A stretch of 64,000 nucleotides of DNA from Trichodelitschia bisporula (lineage: Eukaryota; Ascomycota; Dothideomycetes; Phaeotrichales; Phaeotrichaceae), in contig ML996687.1 of assembly GCA_010356995.1 (NCBI GenBank), positions 621,803 to 685,802 on the forward strand, in the 5' to 3' direction. Every line of letters begins with the position of its first letter. Positions within the stretch are counted from its first letter, which is position 1. The notes under the pieces were generated by a model. It was not told the DNA's origin. It did not search any database and saw only the letters and a list, made by a program, of their open reading frames with translations. Of the stretch, positions 1 through 10,886 are shown piece by piece. A program made the position numbers and the translations under genes.

Positions 1-537
1 TTCGACGACGCGGCGTTCCGGTCGAGCGGGCGGCATGCGGAGCTACATGGGCAGCGGGACGTGACGGGTGTTGATCCGATGGAGCTTGCAGGCGAGGCAG
101 CGGGGATCGTGTACGTGAAGCTCGACGGGGAGGACCGGAATATCGGGACCGTGGTCAATGGCGCTGGGCTGGCGATGAACACGGTTGACGCGCTAGAGGC
201 GCAAGTTGGTGGTCTTGCGACGAATTTTCTGGACACGGGTGGGAAGGCGACGAGTGAGACTGTCAAACGGAGTTTTGAGCTTGTGCTTGCGGATCCGAGG
301 GTTAAGGTTGTGTTTGTGAATATTTTTGGCGGGTTGACGTTGGGGGATATGATTGCCCGGGGAGTGGTTATGGCGATGAGGGAGTTGGAGGTTCATGTGC
401 CGGTTGTGGTGAGGATTCGGGGGACGAGGGAGGAGGAGGGTCAGGCTGTGATACGGGAGAGTGGGTTGAAGGTTTTTGCGTATGATGGGTTTGAGGAGGC
501 GGCGCGGAAGGTGGTTGAGTTGGCCAATCGGTCCTGA
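1..537 (+). CDS. LSC2: succinyl-CoA ligase beta subunit, C-terminal part (5' partial)
   Basis: The frame is open from the first base of the window and ends at TGA 535-537, so the start and upstream exons lie outside. The translated end contains NGAGLAMNTVDAL, NFLDTGGKATSETVKRSFEL and VNIFGG, which are the signature blocks of the CoA-ligase domain of succinyl-CoA synthetase beta subunits. The family joins succinate and CoA in the mitochondrial TCA cycle, coupled to ADP or GTP. NFLDTGGKA replaces the more usual NFLDVGGGA, and a few residues are inserted before the NIGTVVNGAG block, so this may be a divergent paralogue rather than the main TCA isoform. Nucleotide specificity cannot be read from this fragment. 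Family assignment is secure; the symbol is by similarity. Confidence 0.85.
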   Translation, partial: FDDAAFRSSGRHAELHGQRDVTGVDPMELAGEAAGIVYVKLDGEDRNIGTVVNGAGLAMNTVDALEAQVGGLATNFLDTGGKATSETVKRSFELVLADPRVKVVFVNIFGGLTLGDMIARGVVMAMRELEVHVPVVVRIRGTREEEGQAVIRESGLKVFAYDGFEEAARKVVELANRS

Positions 538-977
538 ATGGGGGTTGCATAGCGTTCCTGTTGGGGATAGAGCGGTACTGAGGCTTGTATGGCTGCTCTT
601 TGGCCGTGGGGGCCAAATATGAACTTGTATATGATGCATCTCGCGATTCGCGCTGGAGGCAAAAATGTGCTCACTGCAGGAGCCTTAACTGGCCTGATAT
701 ATGCCAGAGTTGATGTTTTGGCTTCCCTATTCCTCACATGTAGTCGCCGGCTCCCGCCCAGTAAAGTGACATATCTTGCAGATGAATCTCAATGTACGCC
801 TCCAAAAGCGCTGCAGCCAAAACTCGCCGTTCATTTTCCGCATCTCAACCTTCCCAGTTGGGTAACCGAGAGTTTGGCCATCACCGGTCACCTGACAACG
901 CGCAAATGCGCGACATGAAATTTGATATCCCCCCCTCATCCCTACCACCAGCCTTCCCCGTCCGCAATTCCCACAAT
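538..977. other. intergenic, 3' end of LSC2-like gene and RKM4 promoter
   Basis: This gap lies between two tandem plus-strand genes. Short frames here have no coding character. The RKM4 frame stays open upstream of its chosen ATG, but that stretch matches no family N-terminus, so it is taken as 5' leader. Confidence 0.6.
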
Positions 978-2469
978 ATGGACGACTTCACCCACGCAAC
1001 AGAAGCCTACCTCTCCTGGCTCCGCGCCTCCGGCATAACCATAAGCCCCAAAATCCACCTCGCCGACCTACGCTCCCGCAACGCCAGCCGCGGCGTCGTC
1101 GCGCTGTCCAACATCGCGCCCGACGAGGAACTCTTCCGCATCCCCCGCTCCATCATTCTAACCCCGTCCTCCCTCCCTTCCCTCCCCGCCGACGCCGACC
1201 CCTGGACCGGGCTCATCCTCTCGCTAATCGCAGCACACAATGCCGGGCCCGCGAGTCCCTGGGCGCCGTATCTCGCCGTCCTGCCCCCGCTGGAGGCGTT
1301 CAACACGCTGCTGTTCTGGACTGAGGGCGAGCTGGCGGAGCTCCAGGCCAGCCCGGTGCTTGGCAGGATTGGGGCCGCTGAGGCGCGGGAGATGATTGCC
1401 GAGCGTGTGGTCCCGGTGATTGAGGCTGAGCCTGCGAGGTATGGGTACGCAGCTTCGCCGGGGCGGGACGAGATCTTCGCGACTGCGAACCGTTTTGCTA
1501 GCATCATCATGGCGTACGCATTCGACATCGAACGCGACCCGGCGGAGCGGCAGCCCGACGAGGAGGGGTATGTGACGGAGGACGAGGACGCGGAATTGCC
1601 GAAGGGCATGGTGCCGCTGGCGGACGCGCTGAATGCGGATGGCGAGCGGAATAATGTTTCCTTTCCAAACCCCGTTTCGTATTCTCTTTGGCTGATACAG
1701 CTAGGCGCGCTTGTTCTACGAGCCCGATGCCCTGGTGATGAAGGCTATCAAGCCGATCCCCGCGGGGGAAGAGTGTCTAAACGACTACGGCGAGCTGCCA
1801 CGCGCGGAGGTCCTGCGGCGGTACGGTTTCGTCAGCCCGACATATGCGGCGTGGGATGTGGCGGAGGTTGAGCAATCGCTTATCGACAGCGTTCTCCGCG
1901 CCGGTGGCATCGACATTCCTTTCTACACCTTCGCAGCCGAGCGGGTACGTCTCCCGCGCACATCTTACTCACTAACTCAACCGCCGCAGAACGCTTTGAT
2001 AAACGATCTGGAGATCCTAGACGACGCGTACGAAATCACGCGCCTCACACCCGATGTGCATGGTCTAAGTATCTTCGACCACGCCCTACGGCACCAGATC
2101 CTCCTCCGCGTTCTCGAACCGCTGCCCAACCCACCGCCTAAGCCCTCACATACAGCCAAAGACACATACCGCTACCCGCGCGCGTGGTTCGCCGTCCTAG
2201 AACAGGTAATCGAGGCGAAGCTGCGGCAGTACGGGACAACGCTTTTTGAGGACCGGGAGATTCTGGCGAGTTTGGAGCGGGCAGGCGAAGGAGCTGGGCG
2301 GCGCGGCATGGCGGTGCAAGTGCGGATGGCGGAGAAGGAGGTGTTGCATGGGGCGTTACAGGCGCTTGCGCTGGGACGGCGGGAGGCGGCGGAGGTTGAT
2401 ATAGGCGGGGAGAAGAGGAGGAGGGAGGAGGGAGAAGAGGGGGGGAGAAAGGTCAGGCGAGAACGATGA
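978..2469 (+). CDS. RKM4: SET-domain ribosomal protein lysine methyltransferase, RKM4-like
   Basis: Exons are 978-1655, 1705-1944 and 1990-2469 (465 aa). ATG 978 gives MDDFTHATEAYLSWLRASG, the expected start of Rkm4/SETD6-type enzymes. Conserved blocks are ISPKIHLADLRS, RGVVALSNI, VPLADALNADGERNNARLFYE (joined across intron 1) and NDYGELPRAEVLRRYGFV, the SET core that binds S-adenosylmethionine and the target lysine. A C-terminal Rubisco-LSMT-like substrate domain follows. In yeast the enzyme monomethylates a lysine of a 60S ribosomal protein. Intron 1 is 49 nt. Intron 2 is 45 nt with a CTAAC branch, is a multiple of three and lacks a stop, so a transcript that keeps it would still be translatable. 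The C-terminus is a low-complexity Glu/Arg tail. The gene is convergent with THI80, 50 nt away. Confidence 0.85.
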
Positions 2470-2519
2470 GGTATGCTGTGTTGGGGTCTTTAAAGAATGT
2501 AATTGAACATAGAGGCGGC

Positions 2520-3524
2520 CTATGGCCGGGGCAGCGAATCCATCTCGGACCGCTGTCCACGTCGCGCCTCTCCTCGACCTACTTCCTCCCCTACTATCTC
2601 CACAGTCCAAAGCACCGTCTCCCCGCGCACTTCCACCTCCACCTCGTCTTGCACCGCAAAATTACTCGTACTTACCCTGCCCCCCATCCTCGTCTCCCAG
2701 TCTGTCACATCCCATCTCAATCCCCGCGTACTCAACACCGCAGGCCCATAAATCGGCACCAGCCCACAATTCCCACTAAACACGCCCCCCGCCGGGTTCA
2801 CTCCATGAATAACATGGCGTCCGGGGCGCAGCAAAAACGACACGTTCGACTGCCCGATCAGAATGAGGTCATACCCGGGGTTATCGTTCGACTCGCGGAG
2901 CAATTCGTGCAGTAGGCCCAGAGCCTGGTCGACGCGCCCCGAGAGCGAGGCGAGGATGAGGACCGTGTGCCGGGGGGGTGGCACAACGCATTGATATTTA
3001 TAGCTGCTCTCAAGTAGTCTTTTGAGCTCCCCTAGCGCCTTTGCGAAATCGGTGCTCTCCTGATCGTCGTCCCGCGTCACCTTCGTACCCTCCCGTTCGT
3101 AGAAATCTCGCACGTCGTCCCGCACCGAGTCGAGATCGCCGTGGATGAAGTTCGGTAACTAGTCGATCAGCCACCGGTGTCCACAGAGAGAGGCAGGTCA
3201 GCATACCCAGTCATTAGCCTCCGTCCGGCCAAGCGCATCGAACAACCTGTTCGCGCCGCCATCGGCACATGCCCACGGCCACGTCCTTTCCAATATCGTT
3301 TTCAGAACAGAAACGGGCGGAAGAACGGTGTTTAAAATAAGAAGGCTAGCTTCATATCTCGTCTCGTCCTCTGATAATGGCCGGAAAAACGATGCGGGGA
3401 AGTGGTGCTTCACATCGGTGCCGGAGGGCGGCGTGTGATCAGATCCCAAGGGCGCGGGGGCAGAAGCGGATGTAGATGTACCAGATAAGATGTGCGCGGT
3501 TGTCGGGGGGTTAGAAGACGCCAT
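2520..3524 (-). CDS. THI80: thiamine pyrophosphokinase
   Basis: Exons on the minus strand are 3524-3207 and 3158-2520 (318 aa), separated by a 48-nt intron with a GTATGC donor. The enzyme transfers pyrophosphate from ATP to thiamine to give the cofactor TPP. Visible family motifs are ACADGGANRLFDAL, FIHGDLDSVR (joined across the intron), QESTDFAKAL, SLSGRVDQALG and the C-terminal VSTSNF block with WTVEIV. Together these form the N-terminal catalytic Rossmann-like domain and the beta-sandwich TPK domain. ATG 3524 (MASSNPP) was chosen because the sequence upstream in the same frame is unlike the family. The first 40 residues are Ser/Pro-rich and probably disordered. The protein should be cytosolic. 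Confidence 0.88.
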
Positions 3525-3873
3525 TGGGGTCTGAGCGATTGGTGGGGGTGTTAATTGTGCATGTGAGATGGCGCAGGACTCGGGTTGCGGGGCAATGGCG
3601 CAGGACTTGCTGCAGGCATGCATGTACAGCGGGCCGACGCGGCACGGTGCGGGCCGCGAATGGCTGGTTTTTATTCCCTCCTGGTTTGCTCCAAGTTGCA
3701 CGCAATCACAACGGCAAGATTCAGAGTGCACTTTAAGACCGTTGGAACACAAATGGCATTGACATTTCGGGTATCAGCTATGAACACATTACACATTATG
3801 CCTCCTCAACCGCTTGTTGATGCCGAGACAGCGGATCACCTTGACCCTGCCGAACATCGGACAAACAACCATC
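3525..3873. other. intergenic, THI80 promoter side
   Basis: About 350 nt separate the THI80 start from the stop of the next minus-strand gene. Overlapping short plus-strand frames here look like chance. No riboswitch-like element was recognised. Confidence 0.5.
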
Positions 3874-6800
3874 TCACAGTTTCGCTTTCAGCTGTACGTC
3901 CGCCGGAGCTTTGGCTGGAGCTTTGGCTGGAGCGCCAGGTGAGGAGACTTCCCGGATGTAAAACAGTATCTCCAATTTGTTCAACCACTCCTCGGTGAAG
4001 TCCCGTCCCATTGGATCGTCGCTGGGCGGTTCATCGCCGTTGAATAAGGCCTCGTAGACGTGGAAGATCTCTATGGCATACACCTCCCTTACCCCAAAGG
4101 TATCCTTGTGCTGCGTAAGCAGCCATGGAATACCGTGCCCATTGGGAGTCGCGAGCATGGCTTTAAACTCCTCAGGCGTGTCCTCGGGCGTGAGTCGGGC
4201 AGGCGAACCGCCACGATTCCAGTACTGCACGACTTGCTTTGTCTGTTGCATGGCGTACTGGACTGCATCACGAGTTCGCTCATTGATAACATGGTGGCGC
4301 AGCACATACTTCAGGCCTTTGGGGTCTAATGCCTGTTGATCCTTGTCTTTCTTCCACTGGTAATGGACAAAATCAGACCAGCTTTGCCGGAGCGCTGGCG
4401 GTGATCCGGCTGCTTGGGGTAAGGTAGCCGGTGACTGGTTGTTGAGTCCAATGAGCATCCCTTGGTAAATGGCGTTCATAAAATACGCTCTCGTTGGCCA
4501 CGATACGTTTGCCTTTCGCTGAAAGGTTTCACCCGTCACCTTCTTCGCCTTGAGGCCCAGTTTCTGAAGCATCGGTTTAAACCCCGGAAGCTCAAGATTT
4601 ATAGTTGCGGCCATTGTGTTGATTGCCCACCCGATGTCAAGAATTGTCTTCTCGTCAAGATCAGGGTAGTCCGACTCTACGCTGTCTCGACCGCCAACTT
4701 TTGCCGCGGTAGCAAGATCCGGGGCGGCCATCATCGCCATGAACCTGTGCTCGTGTTAGTCCAGTGCATCGTCTGAGAGGGCGCTCCATCATACTTAGCT
4801 CCTTGGCAAACGTAATCAACCCACCAAGGGGGCTCAGGAATGACCTGGACACTCCGCCGTGACCTGACCTGTTGCACAGAATCCCGAGGAGCGACTGGCC
4901 TTATGTGAAACAGAATTTGCAAACTGTTGTCCCAGCGATTCATGTCCATTCCCTCCCGGTCGTAGGGGTCTGGTTCCAGGAAGTCGTACTTCAACGCGTG
5001 GAAGGCTGTGATACCCCAGATCTCCCGCACACCAAAGGTGTCCTTGTGCTGGGTAAGTAGCCATGCCGCGCCACGCCCGTTCGGAGAGGCGAGAAGAGCT
5101 TTGAAAGGCTCCGGCGTATCTGTGAGAGTAAACCAGACCGGAGGCGGTTTTCCAGGCGTCCAGAACTTGATAGCTTGGCCGGTTTGCTGCATGGCATAGA
5201 TGAGACAATCCCGGGTCTGCACGTTCATCACGCCATCCTGTAGGACATAATTCAGGCCTCTCGGATCTAACGCTTGCTGTGTAGCATCGTTCATCCACTG
5301 GTGGTGCACAAAGTCCGCCCATCGTTGCGGTAAGGATGTCGAGGCCAGTTGGGGACCCTTGTTCGAAGGCGATAGGTTAGCCTCTGCGAAGATGGTACCC
5401 TGAGAAACGACGTTCGTGAAATACCCCTTCTCCAAGTCCCCATATATGTACGACACGCCGTAAGCAAATTCTGGCCTGAGGCCGATTGCCTTACACATCG
5501 CTTCATATCCGCTCAATCTGAGGTCTATGTCGGCTCCGAAAGTGTTGATTGTCCAGCCAGAGTTGATGATGGTGGCGTCATCAAGGTTAGGGTAGGCAGA
5601 TGCCACATTGCCATGGCCGCTAGCCGTTCCCGCAGTCGCCAGGTCCGGCGCAGCCATCATCGCAATATACCGGTCTCCCTTGCAGACAAATTCCTGCCAA
5701 AAGGTCGGCTTTTCAACGACCTGCACACTCCGCCGCGACTTGGCCCTCTGAAGACCCAGAGCTCGATCCTCGGAATCCGACTTGAAAGGAAGCGAAGATG
5801 GCGGCTCAGCTGCGGGTGACTGAACTCCAGGCGATCCTGGCTGGGATGGCGGCTCAGCTGCGGGTGACTGAACTCCAGGCGATCGTGGCTGGGATGGCGG
5901 CTCGGCTGCAGGTGGCTCGACTCCAGGCGATCCTGGCTGAGATGGCGGCTCAGCTGCAGGCGACTCGGCTCCAGGCGATCCCGGCTGAGATAGCGGCGTG
6001 CCCTGGACAGGCCGTATGTAAAACAACATCTCCAGCTGGTTGTTGTTGTTCATATCATAACCATTCGGATCTTTTGGATCGCGCTCCACCTTCCACTCGG
6101 AGCCCTCTTCCCCTACCCCTTCCTCCAGGACGTGGAAGACATCAATGGCCCAGATCTCCCGCACTCCAAACGTTTCCTTGTGTTGGGTGAGGAGCCATGC
6201 TACACCGCGCCCGTTGGGACAGGCGATTAAAGCGTGGAAAGCTTCAGGGTTCTGCTCCAGAGTAAATCGAGCGGGCTTGTGTTCTGCGCCCGAGTCCCAA
6301 TATTGGATAATCTGGTCCGTTAACTGGAGAGCGTACTTGATAGTATCCTGGGATTGCCCATTAACAACATCAGATTGTAGTACAGCTTTCAGTCCTTGGG
6401 GGTCCAGAGCCTGCTGCACCGCATCTGCTTGCCACTGGTATGCCATGAAGTCGGACCAACGCGACATTGGTGGTTGTCCCACTGGCACAGTTGCAGCAGC
6501 AGCGGCAGCGGCAGGCGAGAAGTTATTCTCGGCCACAAGCAAGCCTTGATGGATGATATTCACATAGTGTGAGCTATACTCCTGGAGGAATTAATCGGAC
6601 TCAAAGGACCATGCGGGCTTGTGGAACTTGCCTTTGCCCGTTTCCTTCTGTCTTCCGTTTGACGATAGTGGTCGTACGTGAACTCAATACTCCGGGCCTG
6701 GAATGAAGATATACCAAGCGCGGCCAACATTTGAGCATATGTCGGGTGTTTGAAGTCAGGAGCAGACTCATCGTCCGAAACTGTCCACCCCGAAGAAAGG

Positions 6801-7204
6801 ACATCCTGCTCGCTAGGATTGGGCCAGTCCGATGCAGTCTTTTGTGCGCCATTCGCGGCCTGGGCTGCGTTGATGTCGGGAGCCTTCATCATGTTCACGA
6901 GCCGGGCACCCTTGCAGACGAAGTCTATCCAGAACTTCGGCTCGTAGATGATATCCACACCAGGCCGCCATTGCATCGAGCGGATCGTGGGCAACGAGAG
7001 TGTAGTGAGGTTGTCGAGATGCAAAGCTGATTCAGCGGTATCCGGTATTTCGGTAGCAAACGGCGTGAACAGGACGCCGAGATCGAGAGCGTGCGGCACC
7101 AAGCTCGCTGTGTTCCACGTCGCATGATGCAGGAAGAGAGCCAGAAGTGTGGTGATGATGAAGACAGACGCCCCCAGAGGCTTGCAGAAGCGTGACGCCA
7201 GCAT
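3874..7204 (-). CDS. unrecognised protein with an N-terminal hydrophobic anchor and three tandem copies of a ~280-aa domain
   Basis: Proposed exons on the minus strand are 7204-6678, 6573-4795 and 4744-3874 (about 1058 aa). Residues 11-27 form a hydrophobic signal anchor or signal peptide. Three copies of one domain follow, at roughly 82-364, 460-740 and 755-1047. Each begins FW(I/Q)(D/E)FVCKG or WWVDYVCQG, continues with an MM(A/K)APD block, contains DP(R/Q/K)GL..VL and then the best-conserved stretch, NG(R/H)G..WLLTQHK(D/E)TFGVRE, and closes with (Q/E)(M/I)LF(Y/H)IR. Copies 1 and 2 are joined by a Pro/Ser linker encoded by a 48-bp minisatellite. The 50-nt intron in copy 3 is canonical (GTATGA, ACTAAC, CAG). 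The 104-nt intron in copy 1 is inferred from frame and from alignment to copies 2 and 3 and is less certain. The C-terminus is AKL. I do not recognise the family and assign no function. Confidence 0.7.
5797..5988. repeat. 48-bp coding minisatellite, four copies
   Basis: Four head-to-tail 48-bp units start at 5797, 5845, 5893 and 5941, with a partial unit after. On the minus strand each encodes a 16-residue Pro/Ser/Ala/Glu unit (SQPGSPGVQSPAAEPP-like) in the linker between domain copies 1 and 2. Units 1 and 2 are almost identical; 3 and 4 are more diverged. The length keeps the frame, so copy-number change would lengthen or shorten the linker without breaking the protein. Confidence 0.9.
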
Positions 7205-7510
7205 TTTGGCGAGAAGCGAATGTGGACTGCCCAGAGGGCGAAGGAATGTGTGAGCTGAGGGTGAAGCAGAGTAAAGATGCGGAGGTATCCACAGTGCTGT
7301 AAAGAGTGACTGAAGATGGAGAGGGGCGGGCGGGTGTAGAGGTTGGAAAGGGAAAGGTTGGCAAAGTGGAAGAAGTTTAGAATTCTCTGCAGTTCTTCAA
7401 TCCTGTATGGGCAGCCGAGGTGTCAATGTGTGAGAGAAAGAGGAAGGAATGACCTCGTAGCCCCTTCCCTCCCCAGTCAGACACCATCGCTCCTCCCCCC
7501 CATCGACCGC
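7205..7510. other. intergenic, promoter of the triple-domain gene
   Basis: About 300 nt lie between the start of the triple-domain gene and the stop of the CobW gene, both on the minus strand. No distinct site was recognised. Confidence 0.5.
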
Positions 7511-8581
7511 TTACGACACGCGCACGACATTCAGACGGGGCGCCTCAGGCTCGCGGTGCAAGGCGGTAAACTCTCCGACTTCAATCCGCCTCTGCCACTT
7601 TGCCGATTCGCACCGCCCTGTTACCACCGTCATTCGCAGCACCGGCTCTTCCTGCTGCGTATTTGGAACTTGAGTAACAGTCCACCGTCCAAAGGCCCAG
7701 TTAAGAATGTATCGACCAGGGGAGTCGGCAGTCGTTGGTAAGGCGGATTTGTCTCCATTTGACGACGACGGCGCCTCGAGGCAGTAGAAGACTGCTTTGA
7801 TGCGGTACACCTCATCTTTGGATGCTTCCTGCAGCAGGGTCTTCAGCCTCGGCCAGCTGACACCGTCAGAAGGGTCGGGAGACGACAGCGTGACGGACAG
7901 GACTTCCACTTCGCTGTGGTGGTCATGGTCGTGGGGGTGCTCCTGCTCCTCTTCCGCACTCTTCGCGAGCTTCGCGTCTAGGCCGAGCAGCACATCTTTG
8001 CTGACCCAACCCTTGTCCGATTTCTCCCGCGGCGTTGGGACATCGAGATCGAGGTCGAGAATTCGGTCAATGCACTCTTCAAGTGCCCTTTCGCTAACGT
8101 GCTCCCACTTGTTCAGAACCAGCAGATCGGTATAGTTGGCTTGTAGCTTCGCCGTCACAGATGTGTCGTCGTAGCCCTTCCAGTTCTCCACGTCGATGAC
8201 AGAGATGACACCGTCAAGAACATAGTGCCCGGTCTCGCGTGCAATTCGGTTGATTTCCATGGCCAGAGTGGCGGGGAACGCGCTGCCGCTCGTCTCAATG
8301 ATAAAGCGATCTGGCGACTGCTCCGTCCGTAGCGTCTCGAGCGCGTCGCCCAGAGATCCAACCAGGTTGCAGCATATACAGCCGTTCAAAAGCTCCCGTA
8401 CGCCAGAGATGGCGGATGAGGCGGCCAGCTGGGAGTCCACGGCCACATCTCCAAATTCATTCTTTACCAGCGCTAGGCGGTAATTATCAGGTAGTTGCGG
8501 GATCAAGTTCAGTATCAGAGTGGTCTTGCCAGAGCCCAAGAAGCCGGTAATAATGGTGATGGGTATGGGAGAGGCGGTCAT
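7511..8581 (-). CDS. CobW/COG0523-family G3E GTPase, putative metal chaperone
   Basis: A single exon of 356 aa. ATG 8581 (MTASPIPIT) is used; a further upstream in-frame codon is only GTG. The Walker A motif is GFLGSGKTT near residue 14, followed by KNEFGDVAVDSQL, the metal-binding GCICCN motif (CxCC), the ETSG switch block and NKWE at the guanine-specificity position. A His-rich loop (HPHDHDHH) lies between the GTPase and C-terminal CobW domains and probably helps bind metal. Family members hydrolyse GTP to insert or deliver metals, often zinc. The exact client is not evident. The gene is divergent from THR4 with 226 nt between start codons. Confidence 0.85.
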   Translation of the reverse strand: MTASPIPITIITGFLGSGKTTLILNLIPQLPDNYRLALVKNEFGDVAVDSQLAASSAISGVRELLNGCICCNLVGSLGDALETLRTEQSPDRFIIETSGSAFPATLAMEINRIARETGHYVLDGVISVIDVENWKGYDDTSVTAKLQANYTDLLVLNKWEHVSERALEECIDRILDLDLDVPTPREKSDKGWVSKDVLLGLDAKLAKSAEEEQEHPHDHDHHSEVEVLSVTLSSPDPSDGVSWPRLKTLLQEASKDEVYRIKAVFYCLEAPSSSNGDKSALPTTADSPGRYILNWAFGRWTVTQVPNTQQEEPVLRMTVVTGRCESAKWQRRIEVGEFTALHREPEAPRLNVVRVS

Positions 8582-8807
8582 GATGGTACGATCCACCCTG
8601 GTGTTGCTAATTCTTGCCTTTTATGGACTAGGTACCAAACGCATAAAAGCTGTTTGATTGAAGAAACTGGCTATATGTAGTCACCATTCTACACGGCGCT
8701 CGTTGGGTGATGCCCTGTGTAAAGGCTTGCACGATGTTTGGTTGCAAACACGGCATAACGTTTCGCCGCGGCCCCCGACGCCTGCGACATCGGATTGCGG
8801 GACAGTC

Positions 8808-10563
8808 ATGGCGTCTCGAACTTCTGCTCTGCAACTTTTTCCCCGCCAAACGTACCCCACACTCCCTTCCTCAATGGCTTCCCACACCCCCTCCCAGCGC
8901 TACCTCAGTACGCGTGGAGGTTCTTATGACTTCTCCTTTGAAGATGTAGTTCTCAAGGGCCTCGCGGCTGATGGCGGCCTTTTCATCCCGGAGGAAATAC
9001 CAGCCTTGCCGCAAGGCTGGCAAACCGAGTGGGCGAACCTCTCCTTCGAGGAGCTTGCGGTCAACATTTTTTCGCTCTACATTTCTCCGTCCGAGATCCC
9101 GCCTGCCGATCTCAAAGAGCTTGTCCGTAAGAGCTATGCCACGTTCCGCGATCCCTCCGTCACTCCCACCGTAACCCTCGACCCCACCCGGAACGTGCAT
9201 CTCCTCGAACTGTTCCACGGTCCGACCTTTGCGTTCAAAGATGTCGCATTGCAGTTCCTAGGCAATCTGTTCGAGTACTTCCTCGTGCGGCGTAACGCCG
9301 ACAAGTCCGCTGCCGATCGCGAGCATTTGGTCGTCATTGGCGCCACGAGTGGCGACACTGGGTCGGCGGCCATCTACGGCCTCCGCGGCAAGAAGGATCT
9401 CTCTGTGTTCATCATGCACCCCAAGGGAAAGATCAGCCCAGTGCAGGAGGCACAGATGACCACGGTGTTGGACGCCAATGTGCACAATTTGGCGGTGGAG
9501 GGTACGTTTGATGATTGCCAGGTATGGTTCCCGCTTGCTCTTGTTTGCATCACACAATCCGACAAAGCGCTCTGGAGTTCATTTGGACGTAAGCTGACCA
9601 CCCCAGGATTTTGTTAAAGCCCTCTTCGCCGACACTGAATTCAACAAGACACACCGCCTTGCAGCCGTCAATTCCATAAACTGGGCGCGCATCCTCGCCC
9701 AGATAACCTACTACTTTGCCTCGTACTTTGCGCTGCGGCGCGCCAACCCCTCCCAGCAGTCTATCCGCTTTGTCGTCCCGACCGGCAACTTCGGCGACAT
9801 CCTCGCAGGCTACTTCGCGAAGCGCATGGGCCTCCCCATCACACAGCTCGTAATCGCAACAAACGAAAACGACATTCTGCACCGCTTCTGGCGCTCCGGG
9901 CGTTACGAGAAGCACGAGGTGCGCGGCCCAGCTGCAGCGGGTGGCCTCCCGCAGGACGGCGTTAAGGCTCACGAGGCTGGCGTCAAGGAGACGCTCTCCC
10001 CTGCCATGGATATTCTGGTCAGCAGTAACTTCGAGCGCCTGCTCTGGTTCCTCGCGCACGACGTCCTAGGCTCCGGCGACGAAGCGTCGCGTCGCAAGAC
10101 TGCGGGCGAGGCTGTTAACGGCTGGCTCCAGGCCCTCAAGACTGAGGGCGGGTTTGCCGTCCCGGAGGAGGTCCTGGCTAAGGCCAGGCAGAACTTTGCC
10201 ACGGAGCGTGTGTCCGATGCGCAGACGCTGGCGACGATAACGGGGGCGTACAAGTGGGCGAAGGGATATGTGCTTGACCCGCATAGCGCGATTGGCATTG
10301 CTGCGGCGGAGCGTGTGGTACAACAGGGCGCAGAGGGGGATGTCGTTGCGCTGGCCACGGCGCATCCGGCGAAGTTTTCGGGTGCGGTGGAGTTGGCGCT
10401 TGCGCAGGAAAAGGCCTTTGATTTCAAGGCCCACGTGCAACCCAAAGAGTTTGCTGGGCTCGAGGATTTGCCGCGGAGGGTCACCACGGTCAGGCGCGAG
10501 GATGGGCTGGAGGGCGTGAGAAAGGTGGTACTGGAAGAGGTTGCTGCTGAGGGGGCGGCTTGA
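8808..10563 (+). CDS. THR4: threonine synthase
   Basis: Exons are 8808-9521 and 9607-10563 (556 aa), with an 85-nt GTATGG...CAG intron. The PLP enzyme converts O-phosphohomoserine to threonine. Family blocks are RYLSTRGGSYDFSFEDVVLK at the N-terminus, GPTFAFKDVALQFLGN (the Lys that binds PLP), GATSGDTGSAAI (phosphate-binding loop), NSINWARILAQITYYF and VPTGNFGDILAGYFAKRMG. ATG 8808 adds about 22 residues (ALQLFPRQTYPTL) before a second ATG at 8874 that matches the usual family start. The shorter 534-aa form is equally likely, and the extra segment could be a weak organelle signal. It is divergent from the CobW gene. Confidence 0.9.
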
Positions 10564-10886
10564 TTATTGGATTCGGAGTTTGGGTAGATCGAGTTTCTGG
10601 TACGGAAAAGCTCGTGATGAGTCTACAGAGGCCGCTACAAAAGTGAAGCAATTACCTCTAGAACTAGTTCGTTTCGTGCCTTTTGGTCCTTTTCGGGATG
10701 CCGTTCCCGAACGCTTAACTCCGGGTAGCCGCAGGCCGGACATAGCACGTGCCGCGCAAGCCATAAAGTTTGTCGATGACGTCCGCACATCGCCCAAGGC
10801 CTGCGGGTGAACTTCACCTCACCCCCTCCACAACAATCTCACCCCACTCTCCACCTCCACCCACTCACAACCCCGCGCCACGAACA
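10564..10886. other. intergenic, MCP2 promoter
   Basis: The gap separates two plus-strand genes. C-rich sequence precedes the MCP2 start. No specific element was recognised. Confidence 0.5.
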
